Below, piece by piece: positions 36,179-47,174 of a stretch of 64,000 bases of DNA. The position numbers and the translations under genes were made by a program. Below the pieces are notes generated by a model that did not search any database, was not told where the DNA came from, and worked only from the letters and a program-made list of their open reading frames with translations. How positions within the stretch are numbered: the stretch's first letter is position 1; every line of letters starts with the position of its first letter. This DNA is from Pegoplata infirma (taxonomy: Eukaryota; Arthropoda; Insecta; Diptera; Anthomyiidae): assembly GCA_963921195.1 (NCBI GenBank), contig OY992537.1:30673911-30737910 (forward strand), given 5' to 3'.

Positions 36179-36479
36179 ATACCCGCTTTGAATGCGTGCA
36201 TCCTATTTTATAAAATCGACGTTTCATGGGCTCCGGATATCGAAATCGCTGGAGAAAATATACTATGGACCAAATGGTCCCTTAACCTAAGATACGTAAC
36301 TTTTTATTTTTCTCAGTCCAGGTTAAAGTCAGAACCTAGATTTTTTGTAAATAACATTGTTTTATAAAAAGACCCCATGAGCAAAAAATCTAAGCCATTA
36401 TATATCACCGTTCAAATGTTACAAAGGAAACAATGCAAAAATTGGACCAAATGGGCTTAACCTAACAGCAGGGTTAAAC

Positions 36480-36965
36480 AATTATTTTCATAAAAAAAAA
36501 AAATTTTTCAACAATTTTTTTTTATCAATTTTCATAAATTTATTTTCATAAAATTTTGTTTACAGAAAAAAAAATTCATAAATATTAAATTTTTTTCATA
36601 AATTTTTTTTCATCCATTTTTCTATATATTTTTTTTTTTTCATTAAAATTTTTTTTTCCATAATTTTTTATTTTATCATTTAGCATTTTACAAATTTACC
36701 AAATTTGCAGCTCTTTTGATTTAGACTACATCTTGCTTTCTACAGACAGATGGACGGATGTATATAGCTAGAGTGTTTTAGAAATGGATCAATAATATAT
36801 AGTATAATCGGTCCTCGACCGATATTTCAATTCGTTTTGCATGGAATGGCAAATGAATATAACATTATTTTTTCTAAAAAAAAACTTTGCTTTAGCAAGC
36901 ACAACCAAATCTTCAGCAAAACATTATCCGATTTAATGTTTTGGGCAAGAGTTCAAAATTCGCAA
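36480..36965 (-). repeat. A-rich mini-me-related repeat, reverse copy
   Basis: On the minus strand it reads cttgcccaaaacatta, ccatgcaaaacgaattga, tatcggtcgaggaccg, then ctagctatatacatccgtcc and ctgtctgtaga. It keeps the mini-me core better than 27085-27260 and 38130-38310 and so shows where that A-rich family comes from. Confidence 0.65.
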
Positions 36966-38129
36966 GATTTTTTTACTTAAAAACACAACGAAAAAAAGGA
37001 CAAAAACAATTTGATTCCGAGATTAAAAAAAATGTTCAAACATTTTTTTCAGAACTTTTTAAAACAATTAGAAAATTAAAAAAAAAAGTTTTGAAATCAT
37101 TTTTTTTAGGAAAAATTAAAAAAATAATCAGTCAAATATTTATAATTTTTTTTCGGGACTTAAAATTGTGATAAATCGTATTATCAGGCGACAAGTAGTT
37201 TTGGTGATAACACCAATTTCTTTAACAATAAAATATGATGTTTTTTCAGAGGTTGGTTTATTTCTTAAATGTTTAAACTTAAAGAGAAGCCTATCTCGTA
37301 TAATTGTAATATTTGTATCGATTTTTTACTAACTTAATTTTATGAGCGTATGCGTTTTGTTAAATTTGTTGTTGTTGCTATTCTTATTTTTGAAAATGGT
37401 ATGAAATCAAAGGAAAGTCATTGTCTTGTAACCGCATCAATATTATTTTATATTCTCTCTCTTTATGTGTTCATATCTATGTATGTATGTATATTCGGCC
37501 AAGAAGTAAGCTGTAGATTTTAACCCAAAATAAACGCAATGACCGTAAAAATGCAATTGAACGCTTGGATGAAGATCTTCTATTCATATAAAATTTACAT
37601 ACACATTTTGTACTTACGAATATTGTAAACTAATACTCACATATGCACAATTAGAATTTTGTTAAAACAGGACCCGCAAAAGGATAAAATAAAATTTTCC
37701 AAAGAATAAACATAACCAGCATACACTTATCAAGCAAAACGTTTCATTTAAAATAATTATAAAAGGAAACTTAATAAGGAAGGTTTAAAAATGAAATTGA
37801 ATTGAAAATTGATAATTCAAACAACTGAATATAAATTATCGCACCCTGAACCCTTATGTGAGTGACAAAAAAGAAAACATATTTAACGGAGTCAAAGAGG
37901 TACCCGGGGCGACCCCATACATAAAATCTATGAAAATTACATATCACATAAAATGATATTTTGTTTTGGGGATTTCTTGTTAAATAGATTACAATCGAAT
38001 TCTAAAATTAATCGGAAAGTTTAAAATGATAATGGTTTTATGCTTGTGCCTAATTTAAAAAATGACGAAGGACTCCAAATCATTTTTACTCTAAAAGCTA
38101 ACGACTAAAAAAAAAAAATACCTGTGAAT
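36966..38129. other. AT-rich interval, no gene seen
   Basis: A lysine-rich short frame at the left is simple-sequence artefact. About 37250-37310 recalls 33490-33530 (cagaggttggttt). The rest is unique-looking with no supported feature. Confidence 0.4.
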
Positions 38130-38640
38130 TTTGTACTCTTGCCCAAAACATTAAATCATGATAATGTTTTGCGGAAGATTTGGGTGAACTTGCCAAAGCA
38201 AAGTTTTTTTTAGAAAAAATAATGTTATATTACTTTGCTATTCCATGCAAAACGAATTGAACTATCAGTCAAGGACCCCATTAAAAAACACAAAACATTT
38301 CGTAAGTGAGTGCAAAAATAAGTGCAAAAAATTGTTTTTATATTTTGGAGAATATAAAAGATTCGGCAGCAAAGAATATAACTCTCTCACTTGTTTTATG
38401 TACATTTGATAAACAAATGGAAAATTTTTATGCGAAAAGCTTAGACTTGGTGAAAAGCAGTTTTGGTAAAAAAAAGGATTTTTTTTTTCACGAAAAACAA
38501 AATTATACTAAAAAAAAGTTAATGAACCCAAAATTTTTGTTGAAAAAAAAATTAGATGAAAAAAAGTTTTTGATGACTTTTTTTGATGAAAAGAAAGTCT
38601 TTTGATGTAAAAAAAAAAAAAATATATGAAAAAAAAAAAT
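38130..38640 (+). repeat. A-rich mini-me-related repeat, copy 2, front part
   Basis: Parallels 27090-27560: cttgcccaaaacattaaatc, gcaaagttttttttag, ccatgcaaaacgaattga, tatgcgaaaagcttagac, then gatgaaaaaaag. Confidence 0.7.
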
Positions 38641-38644
38641 GTTA

Positions 38645-39300
38645 TATGTATATGGTTTGAATTGAGAAAGGTGTGAAAGAAAAATTTATTTTTCTAAAAA
38701 TTTAAGACATCCTGGTTCGTTTTTTACTGGTTTCATATAATCCAGTTATTATAATCATCAGAAAAACTTTTAATGTCAAATTTACTTATTCAGTTAATAG
38801 TCAATTATATTCTATATGTGAAAATTATTAACAGATCGCAGCCGCCAAGGATTGAACCCATGAATCTGTAATGTTTTTGCTATTAACTGCCTCTTAGGTA
38901 CGATCACTCTAGACCGATAATCTAAGTTGGCTGTTAAGCAAGTATCAACTAAATCATGGTTTTTCAATTCTTGTGTGGTTGTTGCTGTTGTTTTTTCGTG
39001 CAGAAGAAGGTGAAATTGCATTGTGGTGAATAAATTAAATTTTTTAGTAATCATCATTCGTCCTCCTCTCCTTCATCAACTCTGATCTAAGTACTTATTT
39101 TGCAACCTTGCCAGAACATGGTCTATATTTTGTAGACACAAATGTTAGGTGTTGCCAATTTCCAAAGATACTATTATTGCCACTTAGGCCGACTTAAAGT
39201 CGTTATTTTCAAATTTTTGTTTTTCTGTAAAGACAGTTGAGCTCAGGCTCTAATTATAATTATGTATTATAATTTTTTAATCATGTTATATATGGTTTGA
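38645..39300 (-). repeat. SINE-like segment, copy 2 (uninterrupted)
   Basis: Collinear with 28800-28958, 31448-31676 and 34190-34400 but lacking both large insertions found there. On the minus strand it holds an A-box-like GGTCTAGAGTGATCG (38906-38920) and a B-box match GGGTTCAATCC (38849-38859), about 50 bases apart as in tRNA-derived SINEs. No clean cloverleaf could be drawn. The two copies carry tatatggtttgaattgagaaag at both ends of this segment, so it may itself sit inside a larger repeat. Confidence 0.45.
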
Positions 39301-39354
39301 ATTGAGAAAGGTCTGAAAGAAAAATTTATTTTTCTAAAAATTTATGTTTTTGGT

Positions 39355-40030
39355 GAGAAAAAAATTAATAATAAAAAATTTGATGAAAAAAAAATATGAT
39401 GAAATTTATGAAATAAAAATGTTGATGAAAAAAAAAATTGGATGAAAAAAAATTAATGAAAAAAATTGATGAAAAAAAAATTTGATGAAAAAAAAAAAAA
39501 AAAAATATGAAAAAAAAAAATTTGATGAAAAAAAAAATTTTTGATAAAAAAAAAATTAATAAAAAAAATTGATGAAAAAAAAGTAATGAAAAAAAAAATT
39601 TGATGAAAAAAAATTTTATGAAAAAAAAATTTTTGATGAAAAAATAAAATTTGATGAAAAAAATTAATGAAAAAAAAATTTGATTCATCAATTTTTTTTA
39701 AAAAATTTGATCAAAAAAAAAAAAAATTATGAAAAAAAAAATTTACGACAAAAAAAAATTTAAAGGGGGAAAAAATTTATAAAAAAAAAAAAAAAATTAT
39801 TGAAAAATAATTATGATACAGCTGGTGAAGCCGGTGAAAAACGGGTTTATTCACCTCGAGGTGAATTATTATCCAAGTTACAAACCCAAGTTATTACAAT
39901 TTTTGGTTTTAAGAAAATGAAAATAGTAATTCTTACTTTCTTTTTCGTTAATTGTTAGCTTATTAGTTTGAATATAAACTGAGGGGGCGTCCTGCAACTT
40001 CTTTAAAATTAGACACCAGCCTATTTTTTA
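39355..40030 (+). repeat. A-rich mini-me-related repeat, copy 2, tail
   Basis: Long tgatgaaaaaaaattt tract followed by gaaaaacgggtttattcacc and aaactgagggggcgtcctgc, as at 27560-28180. The reverse-strand phenylalanine-rich frame here is simple sequence. Confidence 0.7.
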
Positions 40031-41319
40031 AAAATTATTTTTTTTTTTCAAAAACTTTATTTTTCAATGTTTTTTTTATTAGAAATTATTTTATATTCAA
40101 ACATTTTTTCTCATTAAAATTCTTTTTTTTCATAAATTTTTTTTTATGAAAAACCTTTTTTTATGAAAAAACTTATTTTTATGAAAAAAAACTTTTTTTT
40201 ATGAAAAAACATTTTGTTTTTATGAAATAACTTTTTTTATGAACTTTTTTTGATTCATTAAAACATTTTTTTAAAGAAAATTGAGGAGGTGATCGATTTG
40301 TACCGGGGAAAATTGGAGACAATATTTTGTCGACTTATTTTTTTAAAAATATACCAAAATTTTGGTATTTTGGTCAATATGAGGTTCTTTGCACATTTAG
40401 ATAGGTTGTCCAAAGATGTTTTATTTGCTATGCAACATGACAACACTAAAAAAAACTTGTTAAATAATTTTTTGCTACGGGCTTTTTGTAAATTTAATAA
40501 GTTTTTTTACCAATATTATGATAAATTTACAACTTTTCCCTTAAAATATATGTTAACAAATTCATTTTTATGCTTTTGGCAAATAAATACAAGTTAACAA
40601 TTATTTAAACTATTTTTTTTTTTAATTCACGCCCCCAAAAGGTGACGGAATGAAAAAAACGACATTTTCTAATGCCCTAGGTTCAAATGCAGGAATTTGA
40701 ACTTCTTGTTGCACAAAAATATTGCATTTGTTAAACAAAAGCACAAAAATTCATGTAAAGAATGGCGTTTTTCAGAGGTTGCTTTAGTTTTTCAAGTGGG
40801 AACATAAGAAAAAATAAAAAAATGTGAGAGTATTTTATTTTGCGTAAAATTCTTTTTTTGTGTTATCGCAAGGAGCTGAAGGTGCTTCAACAAGAAGGTG
40901 CTTTAAAAAAGCTTTGTTAAAACAACACCACTCTAATAATGCTTTTGCATGTGTGTGCTTGCACTTTAACATTTAAAAAAGTTTTTCTATTATTAAGTTA
41001 CGGATTTTTAATATTTTGTTGTAATTTGTTTGCCGTGTATATTTCTTTTACTTTGTAAAAAAAAGTTTTTCTTTAATGTTTTTTTGTTTTTGAATTGCTT
41101 TTTTCTTTTTCGATATTGTTGCTACAACCACTTTTTCCTGTGAGCTCTTGTATTGACTCCTTACCTTCGTTTGTAGTTTTTTTCGCTAGAATTTTCTCAA
41201 AACAACAACCATTTTTTTTGTAAACATTTAATTTTCTACTATAACGCATTTTCTAATAAAAAATATAACTGCTAACTGAAACATACAAAATTTTCTTTTA
41301 GTTTTGAGCTTTTATATAA
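40031..41319. other. AT-rich interval with fragments of dispersed repeats
   Basis: About 40310-40450 resembles 45890-46030 (tcgacttatt, tagataggttttccaaagac-like, tatg(c/t)aacatga), so the 102-codon frame here is a repeat relic. About 40650-40800 recalls 33360-33530. The rest is poly-T rich. Confidence 0.45.
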
Positions 41320-41416
41320 TTTTTATACCCTCCACTCTAGTGATAGAGGGTATATATAAGTTTGTCATTCCGTTTGTAACACCTCGAAATATTGGTCTAG
41401 GACCCCATAAAGTATA

Positions 41417-43444
41417 TGGGGCATTACATGCCAAATCACTCACTTTTAGGCCCGACCCCTTCGATTAATTTTATTTTTGGATATGTTTTAGTACGTATTA
41501 AATGCAACTTGCAGCCAAATTTTCAGCCTTTTATACCAAGGTGGTGTTGAGTAATCAATTTTTCAAAATGGCGATTTTTTCAAAAAAATGAAAAAATTTT
41601 AATTTTCAATCAATTTTGACCAGTAAAAAATATAGATATTTTAAAAAAAGTTGGACAACGTTTTGTTGGTATTTAAATGTAGTTTTAGAAAAAAAATGTG
41701 AAAAAATTATTCGAAGTAATTATCACTTATTTTTTGACGTTTAAAAATTAAAATCGACTTTTTGAAAAAGTCCGAAACCTTCGATTTTTTTGTAAAAAAC
41801 TAAAAGAATTCTACTCTAAATTATGCAACTTTTAAGCCATAACTCGAGATGTGATCACAATTCTTTCTATTTTTTTTTTTTTAATTTTTAAAATTGCACC
41901 TTTTATGTTTTGGCTCTGATTTATTTTATATGGAGCTCCAAAAAAAAAAAAAAGGTAGATACTGACCCTAACATACCCTAAATATATGTATTTGGAGGTA
42001 AATATACGTCTCACAAAAATTTGGGACGATCGGACAGGCGCTTAGCATGGTCCTTGAAGTGTAAAAAACGGATTACAAGGAAAAATATGATTTTTTTCTG
42101 TTTTCGCAATTTCTTTGGTATTTTAAGTTAAGTTTTAATTCAAGTGATTACAGAATTATGATGTGGAGTAAAATGCCTTTCTAATAAGGTACTAAAAACT
42201 AAAATCGGTTGAAAATCAGCCAAGTTATTACAACTTCCCCAGGCATCTAGCGTGTGCCATACAACTTGATTAAAAAATACGAGGCCCTTTTTTTAAATTT
42301 ATTGAAATTTTCTACTGTAATAACATTTTTTCATTATTCATGTTTCAGTGTAATATTTTTGTGACTTTTCCAAATTTTAAAACAAAAAAAATATTTTTTT
42401 TTTTAAATAGAGATTTCAAAAGGGTGTGGAAAATGCAGGCATTTTTAGCACTAATTTAAAAAATGTTAGCAAAACACAATATGAAAAATACTTGTCATCT
42501 AATAACATTTGAACTTGAAGAATAAAAAAATGTTATCACAGTAGAAAATTTCAATGAATTTCAAAAATCGGATTGTATTGATTAATCAAGTTGTCTGCCA
42601 CACGTTAGATGCCTGGGGAAGTTGTAATAACTTGGCTGATTTTAAACCGATTTCGGTTTTTATGACCTTAATAGAGAGACATTTTACTCTACATTTCAAT
42701 TCTGTAACCATTTGAATTCAAAATTAACTTAAAATACCAAAAAAATTAAGAAAACAGAAAAAAATGCATATTTTCCCTTGTAATCCGATTTTCAAACTTC
42801 AAAGCCGATGCGGCACGCCTTACCCATGTCCGATCATCCTAAAATTTTCTGAAACGTATTTTTACACCCAAGTTAATATATCTAGGGGAAGTTACGGTCA
42901 ATATTTACCAAATTATTTTTTTTGGAGCACCATATAAAATAAACCAGAGTCAAAAAAAAAAAAGTGCAATTTTCAAAATTTGAATAAAAATAGAACGAAT
43001 TACGATCACATCTCGAATTATGACTTAAAAGTTGCGTAATTTAGAGTAGAATTTTTTGACATTTTTAAAAAAAAATCGAAGGTTTCGGACTTTTTCAAAA
43101 AGTCGATTTTAATTTTTATACGATAAAAAACAAGTGATAGTTACTTCGAATAATTTTTCATATTTTTTTTTCTAAAACTACATTAAACTACCAACAAAAT
43201 GTTGTCCATCTTTTTTTAATATATCTATATTTTTTACTGGTCAAAATTGATTGAAAATTTAAATTTTTTCATTTTTTGGAAAAAATCGCCATTTTGAAAA
43301 ATTGATTACTCAACACCACCTTGGTATAAAAGGCTGAAAATTTGGCTGGAAGTTGCATTTAATACGTACTAAAACATATCCAAAAATAAAATTAATCGAA
43401 GGGGGTCGGGATTAAAAGTGAGTGATTTGGCATGGAATGCCCCA
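41417..43444. mobile_element. Giant TA-targeting hairpin element FB-B
   Basis: It starts TGGGGCATTACATGCCAAAT and ends ATTTGGCATGGAATGCCCCA, flanked by TA. The arms of about 920 bp (41417-42340 and 42525-43444) are inverted copies throughout: ccaaggtggtgttgagtaat pairs with attactcaacaccaccttgg, and gcatctagcgtgtgcc with ccacacgttagatgcc. The loop is about 180 bp. There is no reading frame beyond 60 codons. The terminal motif is shared with FB-A, although the interiors differ. Confidence 0.9.
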
Positions 43445-43506
43445 TATATTCATGATCCTCGATCGATTTTAAGACGATCTAGCGATGTCCGTCCGTCCGT
43501 CTGTCC

Positions 43507-43540
<34 letters not shown>

Positions 43541-44150
43541 TGAAAACACGCTAACTTTTGAAAGACTTTACGGAGGCTCCTGAAGTTTGGCATATATGTT
43601 GGGCATTTACCTGGTCAGGTTGGTATTGCAATCCAGCGAAATCGGTCCAGTGGTTCAAAAGTTATAAGCAAATGAGTGAATTTCGGCAAGGGTTTTTCTG
43701 GAATTTACGAGATAAAACACACGGTAACTTTCGAACGGCAATTCTGAGGGTGCTGAAGTGTGGCATACATATTTTTCGTTCCTCTGGTCCGGTTTGTTTT
43801 AAATTTCAGCCAAATCGGTCCAGTGGTTCAAAAGTTATTAGCAAAACCGTAAATTTCAGATTCGCCTCACCTTAAATTCACGTGTTGAAACCCCGTTAAA
43901 CAGGTTTTAAAAACATTGGTTAGTCACAAAAATATTTTACAACGCTTTTTGTCACTCAAAAATATTTTTACACTAAAAGAAAAAAAAATACACTCGAAAA
44001 AAATTTTACACTCAAAAAAAATTTTACATCCAAAAAAAAATTTAGTAATTTTTTTTTTCAAAAATTAGTTAAAAAAAAAGTTTTTTTAAACAAAATAAAA
44101 TATTTCTAATCAAAAATGTTATTTTTTCACTCTAGAAAATTTACTATAAC

Positions 44151-44516
44151 CCCGAGTAAAAATTTTCTGGTCTAATCATATATAATTTGATACAATCTTA
44201 TATGAGTTAATATGCTTCCGTATAAATTTATATAAAATTTTATCTATCACTTTGATACGGTTGATCCACTTTATATGGTTAGATATTGCTCCATATATGA
44301 TTAGATTCGTATTTTGGTTTTGCTCATCAAATTATATAAAAATTTGTATTATAAGATCAATTTGATCTAATTAGATTTGACCAAATTCAGGATCAAATTG
44401 TATCAATTTTTATATTTTTTGATCTAAAGTAATACAATTAGATATTATTTGATACAACCATTTTACGGATCAAATTAGATCTATTTAGTAAAATTAGCAT
44501 AATATTTTTACTAGGG
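44151..44516. mobile_element. CCC-family element, CCCGAGTAAAAAT type
   Basis: The ends CCCGAGTAAAAATTTT and AATATTTTTACTAGGG are inverted. AC duplications flank them (44149-44150 and 44517-44518). The uninterrupted mini-me copy B (11550-11570) shows the empty site. The interior is full of (t)gatctaattag and gatacaattt boxes, almost wholly A/T. Confidence 0.85.
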
Positions 44517-44582
44517 ACTTTAAAAGGGCATTGTGGAGGGTATTCATAGATTCGGCCAAGTCGAATTTAACTTTTCTACTTG

Positions 44583-44898
44583 TCGTATTTTTTTTTTCTT
44601 TTCGTTTGAGGTTATGTTCCTTTAGTTATTAAAGAATGTTGCTTTTGTTGTTGTTCTTGTAAGCTTATACGTAGAAATGGCCATGTGAGTGACTTTCAAC
44701 TCACCACAGAAAGTTTATTTTGATTTCGTTAATCATAACCAGGGACAGAACCTTCTTGCACTAAAAAACTATATTTTAGGCGCCTAAAATATGCACTAAA
44801 AAGTCTTGAAATATGCACTAAAAATCTTAAAATATGCACTAAAAATCATAAATTTCCACTTGTTTTTTTTTTACTTTAGCGATGATCCCAAAATGTTT
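44583..44898. other. Interval without a supported feature
   Basis: The box CAGGGACAGAACC after cataac near 44751 recalls the hAT end at 51553, and a few (a)tatgcactaaaa repeats follow. No right end is found, so no element is called. Confidence 0.35.
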
Positions 44899-45571
44899 CT
44901 TTTTATACCCTCCAACCACAGTATGTCATTCCGTGTGTAACGCATCGAAATATCGGTCGGGGACCCCACATAGTATATATAATATTGATCCATGATAGAA
45001 TCTAAGACATTCTAGCGATGTCCGTCCGTCCGTCCGTCTGTAGAAATAACGATGCAATCCAATCCACACGAGCTAGATCCCTGAAATTGGGCAAGAATAT
45101 CTCTTATGTCACTGGTAAGGTTAAGTTTGAAGATGGCCAAAATCGGAAATGGGGAAAAAAGTTCCCTCTTGAAGAACTAAAATGACCCCTGAAAAATACA
45201 ATATTTTTACGAGTTTTTTTTAATTTTTGCTCAACAAATGTAACATTTTTATGCCATATTATGTTCAAAGACCTGCGCTTGGACCAAAGGGGTTAGGAAA
45301 TTCGATTTTTTTCAGGCCGCCCCCCTTAGGGGGCTTGGTTATAGAAATTAATTAAAAATAAGGATAAAAATGTATTATTTAAGCGTAAATATCATAAACA
45401 AATAATTTGTAAACACATATAGCGGTGGTAAAGGTGTCCCCCTCCGATTCCGCAGACCCTCCCCCCTCAAAAAGAAAAGACGCCCCTGCGACTTTTTTTT
45501 AATTTTAAACGTGTTGGAGGGTATAAAATATAAGGCACAGCCGAATTTAATACTCTTACTTCTTTTTTTTA
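44899..45571 (+). mobile_element. mini-me-like element H, diverged subfamily
   Basis: TTTTATACCCTCCAACCACA, gtcattccgtgtgtaacgc, a short GTCC microsatellite (45020-45042), and the end TGGAGGGTATAAAATATAAG then gaatttaatactcttactt. It shares the architecture of copies A-C but little of the middle. Confidence 0.75.
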
Positions 45572-45620
45572 GCACCAACAATTAAAATTTTTTTAGAGAA
45601 AATAATAAAAAATGGACTTA

Positions 45621-46219
45621 CAAGGGAAGTCTCCCTGGTGTCACCCTCCGATCTTCGTGAAATTTGGATATGTTGTTAAGAACGAAAATTAATTCGACAC
45701 GTATTTTTTTTTAGCGGCCCAAACTCATTTTTAGGGGGGGTCGATTTGTATGGGGGGAAATTGACCTTTTTTAGTTTTTTACGCTTTACGCCTATTTTAA
45801 CAAAATTAATATAGGCATGCGTGATATCAGATTAAAGGTATTTTAAATACCTATCTCGTGGTGCTAACAACGGGCCAAAGAAGTTATTATTTTTCGACTT
45901 ATTAACAAAAATGTCCTAAATTTTGCCATTTTACTCAATATGACGAAAAGTTGTGCATGTTTGGACACGTTCTTAGCACACGTAGATAGGTTTTCCAAAG
46001 ACCTTTCATTTGGTATGTAACATGACTAGGTTTCTTTGTATAGTATAGGAGATAAACGAGAAAAACTGAAAAACGGCCTTGTCTTCCCCCCTCCTTTTTA
46101 CCCCCTAAATATGAATTTGGGCCGCTAAGAAAAAATACGTGTCCCTTTATTTTTTCTGATCTACAAAATAAAACCAATTCCATAAAGATCCGCGGGTGAC
46201 ACTAGGGAGACTTCCCTTG
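45621..46219. mobile_element. 599-bp element with TTA target duplication
   Basis: The ends CAAGGGAAGTCTCCCTGGTG and CACTAGGGAGACTTCCCTTG are inverted over more than 25 bp. TTA at 45618-45620 and 46220-46222 suggests a PIF/Harbinger-type (TWA) target. Internal boxes tttttagcggcccaaactca and tgaatttgggccgctaag are also inverted, making it a partial foldback. A relative of the interior lies near 57775-57870. Confidence 0.82.
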
Positions 46220-46222
46220 TTA

Positions 46223-47167
46223 GCTATTTTTGTGTAGCGCCTATATTTAATTAATAAACTGCAATAACCTGTTTTTGAAAAAAAACTTATATAAAATGGA
46301 TTCTTGGCAATTTATGGCAGTGATCACCAATTTTTGCTATTTTCGTTCTTACTTTACTTTTTTTTTGGAAAAAATATATATAAAAATCGATTTTGGTATT
46401 TTTTTAGCGTTGAACCACAATTTTTTAAATGCAAGAGTTTGAAAAAAAAACTCAAATTTTTAAAAAAAAAAAGTTCGTATAAAAATGGATTTTCGGATGT
46501 TTTTAAGGACAAACATTTTTTTAATAAGTTTTTCTATAAAATTTTTTCTTAATTTCTACATTATTTTTTTTTAGAAAATTTACATAACGTTTTTGCAAAT
46601 TAGTTAATATTGTTCATAACTTTTTTTATATTCTCTTGATACCAACAATATTTATTTAAGTGTTTCTATATTTTTTTTATTGTTCATAAAAGCCAAAATA
46701 AATAAAACATTTGCATTACTAACATATGACGTCTGCTGCATTAAAAAATTTACATTTTATTATTTTTTTTAACCAAACCATAATGTATCTTGGGATTTTA
46801 AATATGCAGTAACCAAAAAGAAGCATGACTTACAGTAAATGTATTCAAAGCATTTTGTTTTTTAATTTTTAAAAGTCTCTTTATGCAAGTCTCTGGAAAC
46901 ATGTCTATTAAGTAGCAAAATGTTACTTTTATGGTTAAATATTAAAATAAAAACTAAAAATCTTTTTTTTTTTTGTTTTTGCAAAAAGTTAATTAAACAA
47001 TGAAATGTTTTTTTTTTTCTTGCAATTTAGTATAACTTTATGCATATTTAAATACATACAGGTATTTTTATGGTTTATAATTTATCATTTCCGTTTCAGT
47101 TCCACACGTATTATCCTGGTATATTCCCATTTTCTCTAGCTTAATTTTGTATAAAAAAAAATATATT
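46223..47167. other. AT-rich interval, no gene seen
   Basis: Poly-T and poly-A rich sequence with short artefactual frames only. Confidence 0.35.
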
Positions 47168-47174
47168 ACAATGC

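Larger units (their letters stand above)
35200..36240 (+). pseudogene. piggyBac transposase remnant split by insertion
   Basis: Before the insertion the frame holds GGVDIADQMVGSYSTKRASN, the conserved GGVD...DQM block of piggyBac transposases, followed by a RWPN...NILDI stretch that reaches 35363. Directly after the insertion (36181) the same frame continues with PALNACILFY, the residues expected next. Deleting 35366-36178 and one AT repeat would join the two frames with no shift, so this part of the gene was open when the element landed. The catalytic DDD region upstream and the C-terminal zinc finger are not found. Confidence 0.8.
34444..36473 (+). mobile_element. piggyBac-like transposon, decayed
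   Basis: TTAA at 34440-34443 and 36474-36477 flanks the inverted ends CCCTGCTGTTAGGTTA and TAACCTAACAGCAGGG. The TTAA target and CCCT ends are characteristic of piggyBac. Inside lie a transposase fragment (35200-36240, split), a hAT-type MITE (34601-35121) and a CCC element (35366-36178). A second pair of inverted boxes, GGACCATTTGGTCC and GGACCAAATGGTCC, lies near 34487 and 36266. Most of the transposase is missing, so the copy cannot be active. Confidence 0.88.
41320..44582 (+). mobile_element. mini-me/DINE-1-like element G, split twice
   Basis: The front lies at 41320-41416 (TTATACCCTCCACTCTAGTG to aaagtata). It resumes at 43445 with tatattcatgatcctcg, then the GTCC/GTCT microsatellite (43484-43540), the two ATCGGTCCAGTGG boxes and the A-rich tail. 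The end is TTTAACTTTTCTACTTG. The giant hairpin 41417-43444 and the CCC element 44151-44516 are later insertions. Without them the copy is close to copies A-C. Confidence 0.88.

Noticed and set aside
38822..38950. Functional tRNA gene on the minus strand
   Set aside because: The B box fits, but acceptor and anticodon stems do not pair and the A box is imperfect. At best it is a SINE head.
39365..39691. Phenylalanine/isoleucine-rich frame of 108 codons on the minus strand
   Set aside because: A product of the gatgaaaaaaaattt simple-sequence tract.
40289..40597. 102-codon frame with a plausible globular look
   Set aside because: The same DNA recurs near 45890-46030 without an open frame, so it is repeat DNA.
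43484..43540. GTCC/GTCT microsatellite as an independent repeat
   Set aside because: It is the standard GTCY tract of a mini-me element and occurs at the same place in the other copies.
43558..43875. Conserved 105-120 codon frame in mini-me elements as a real gene
   Set aside because: The frame contains one DNA box read in two different frames, has no recognised domain, and the family is non-autonomous. It is kept only as a question in the findings.
44741..44898. Second hAT element starting at CAGGGACAGAACC
   Set aside because: No matching right end or target duplication is found before the next element.
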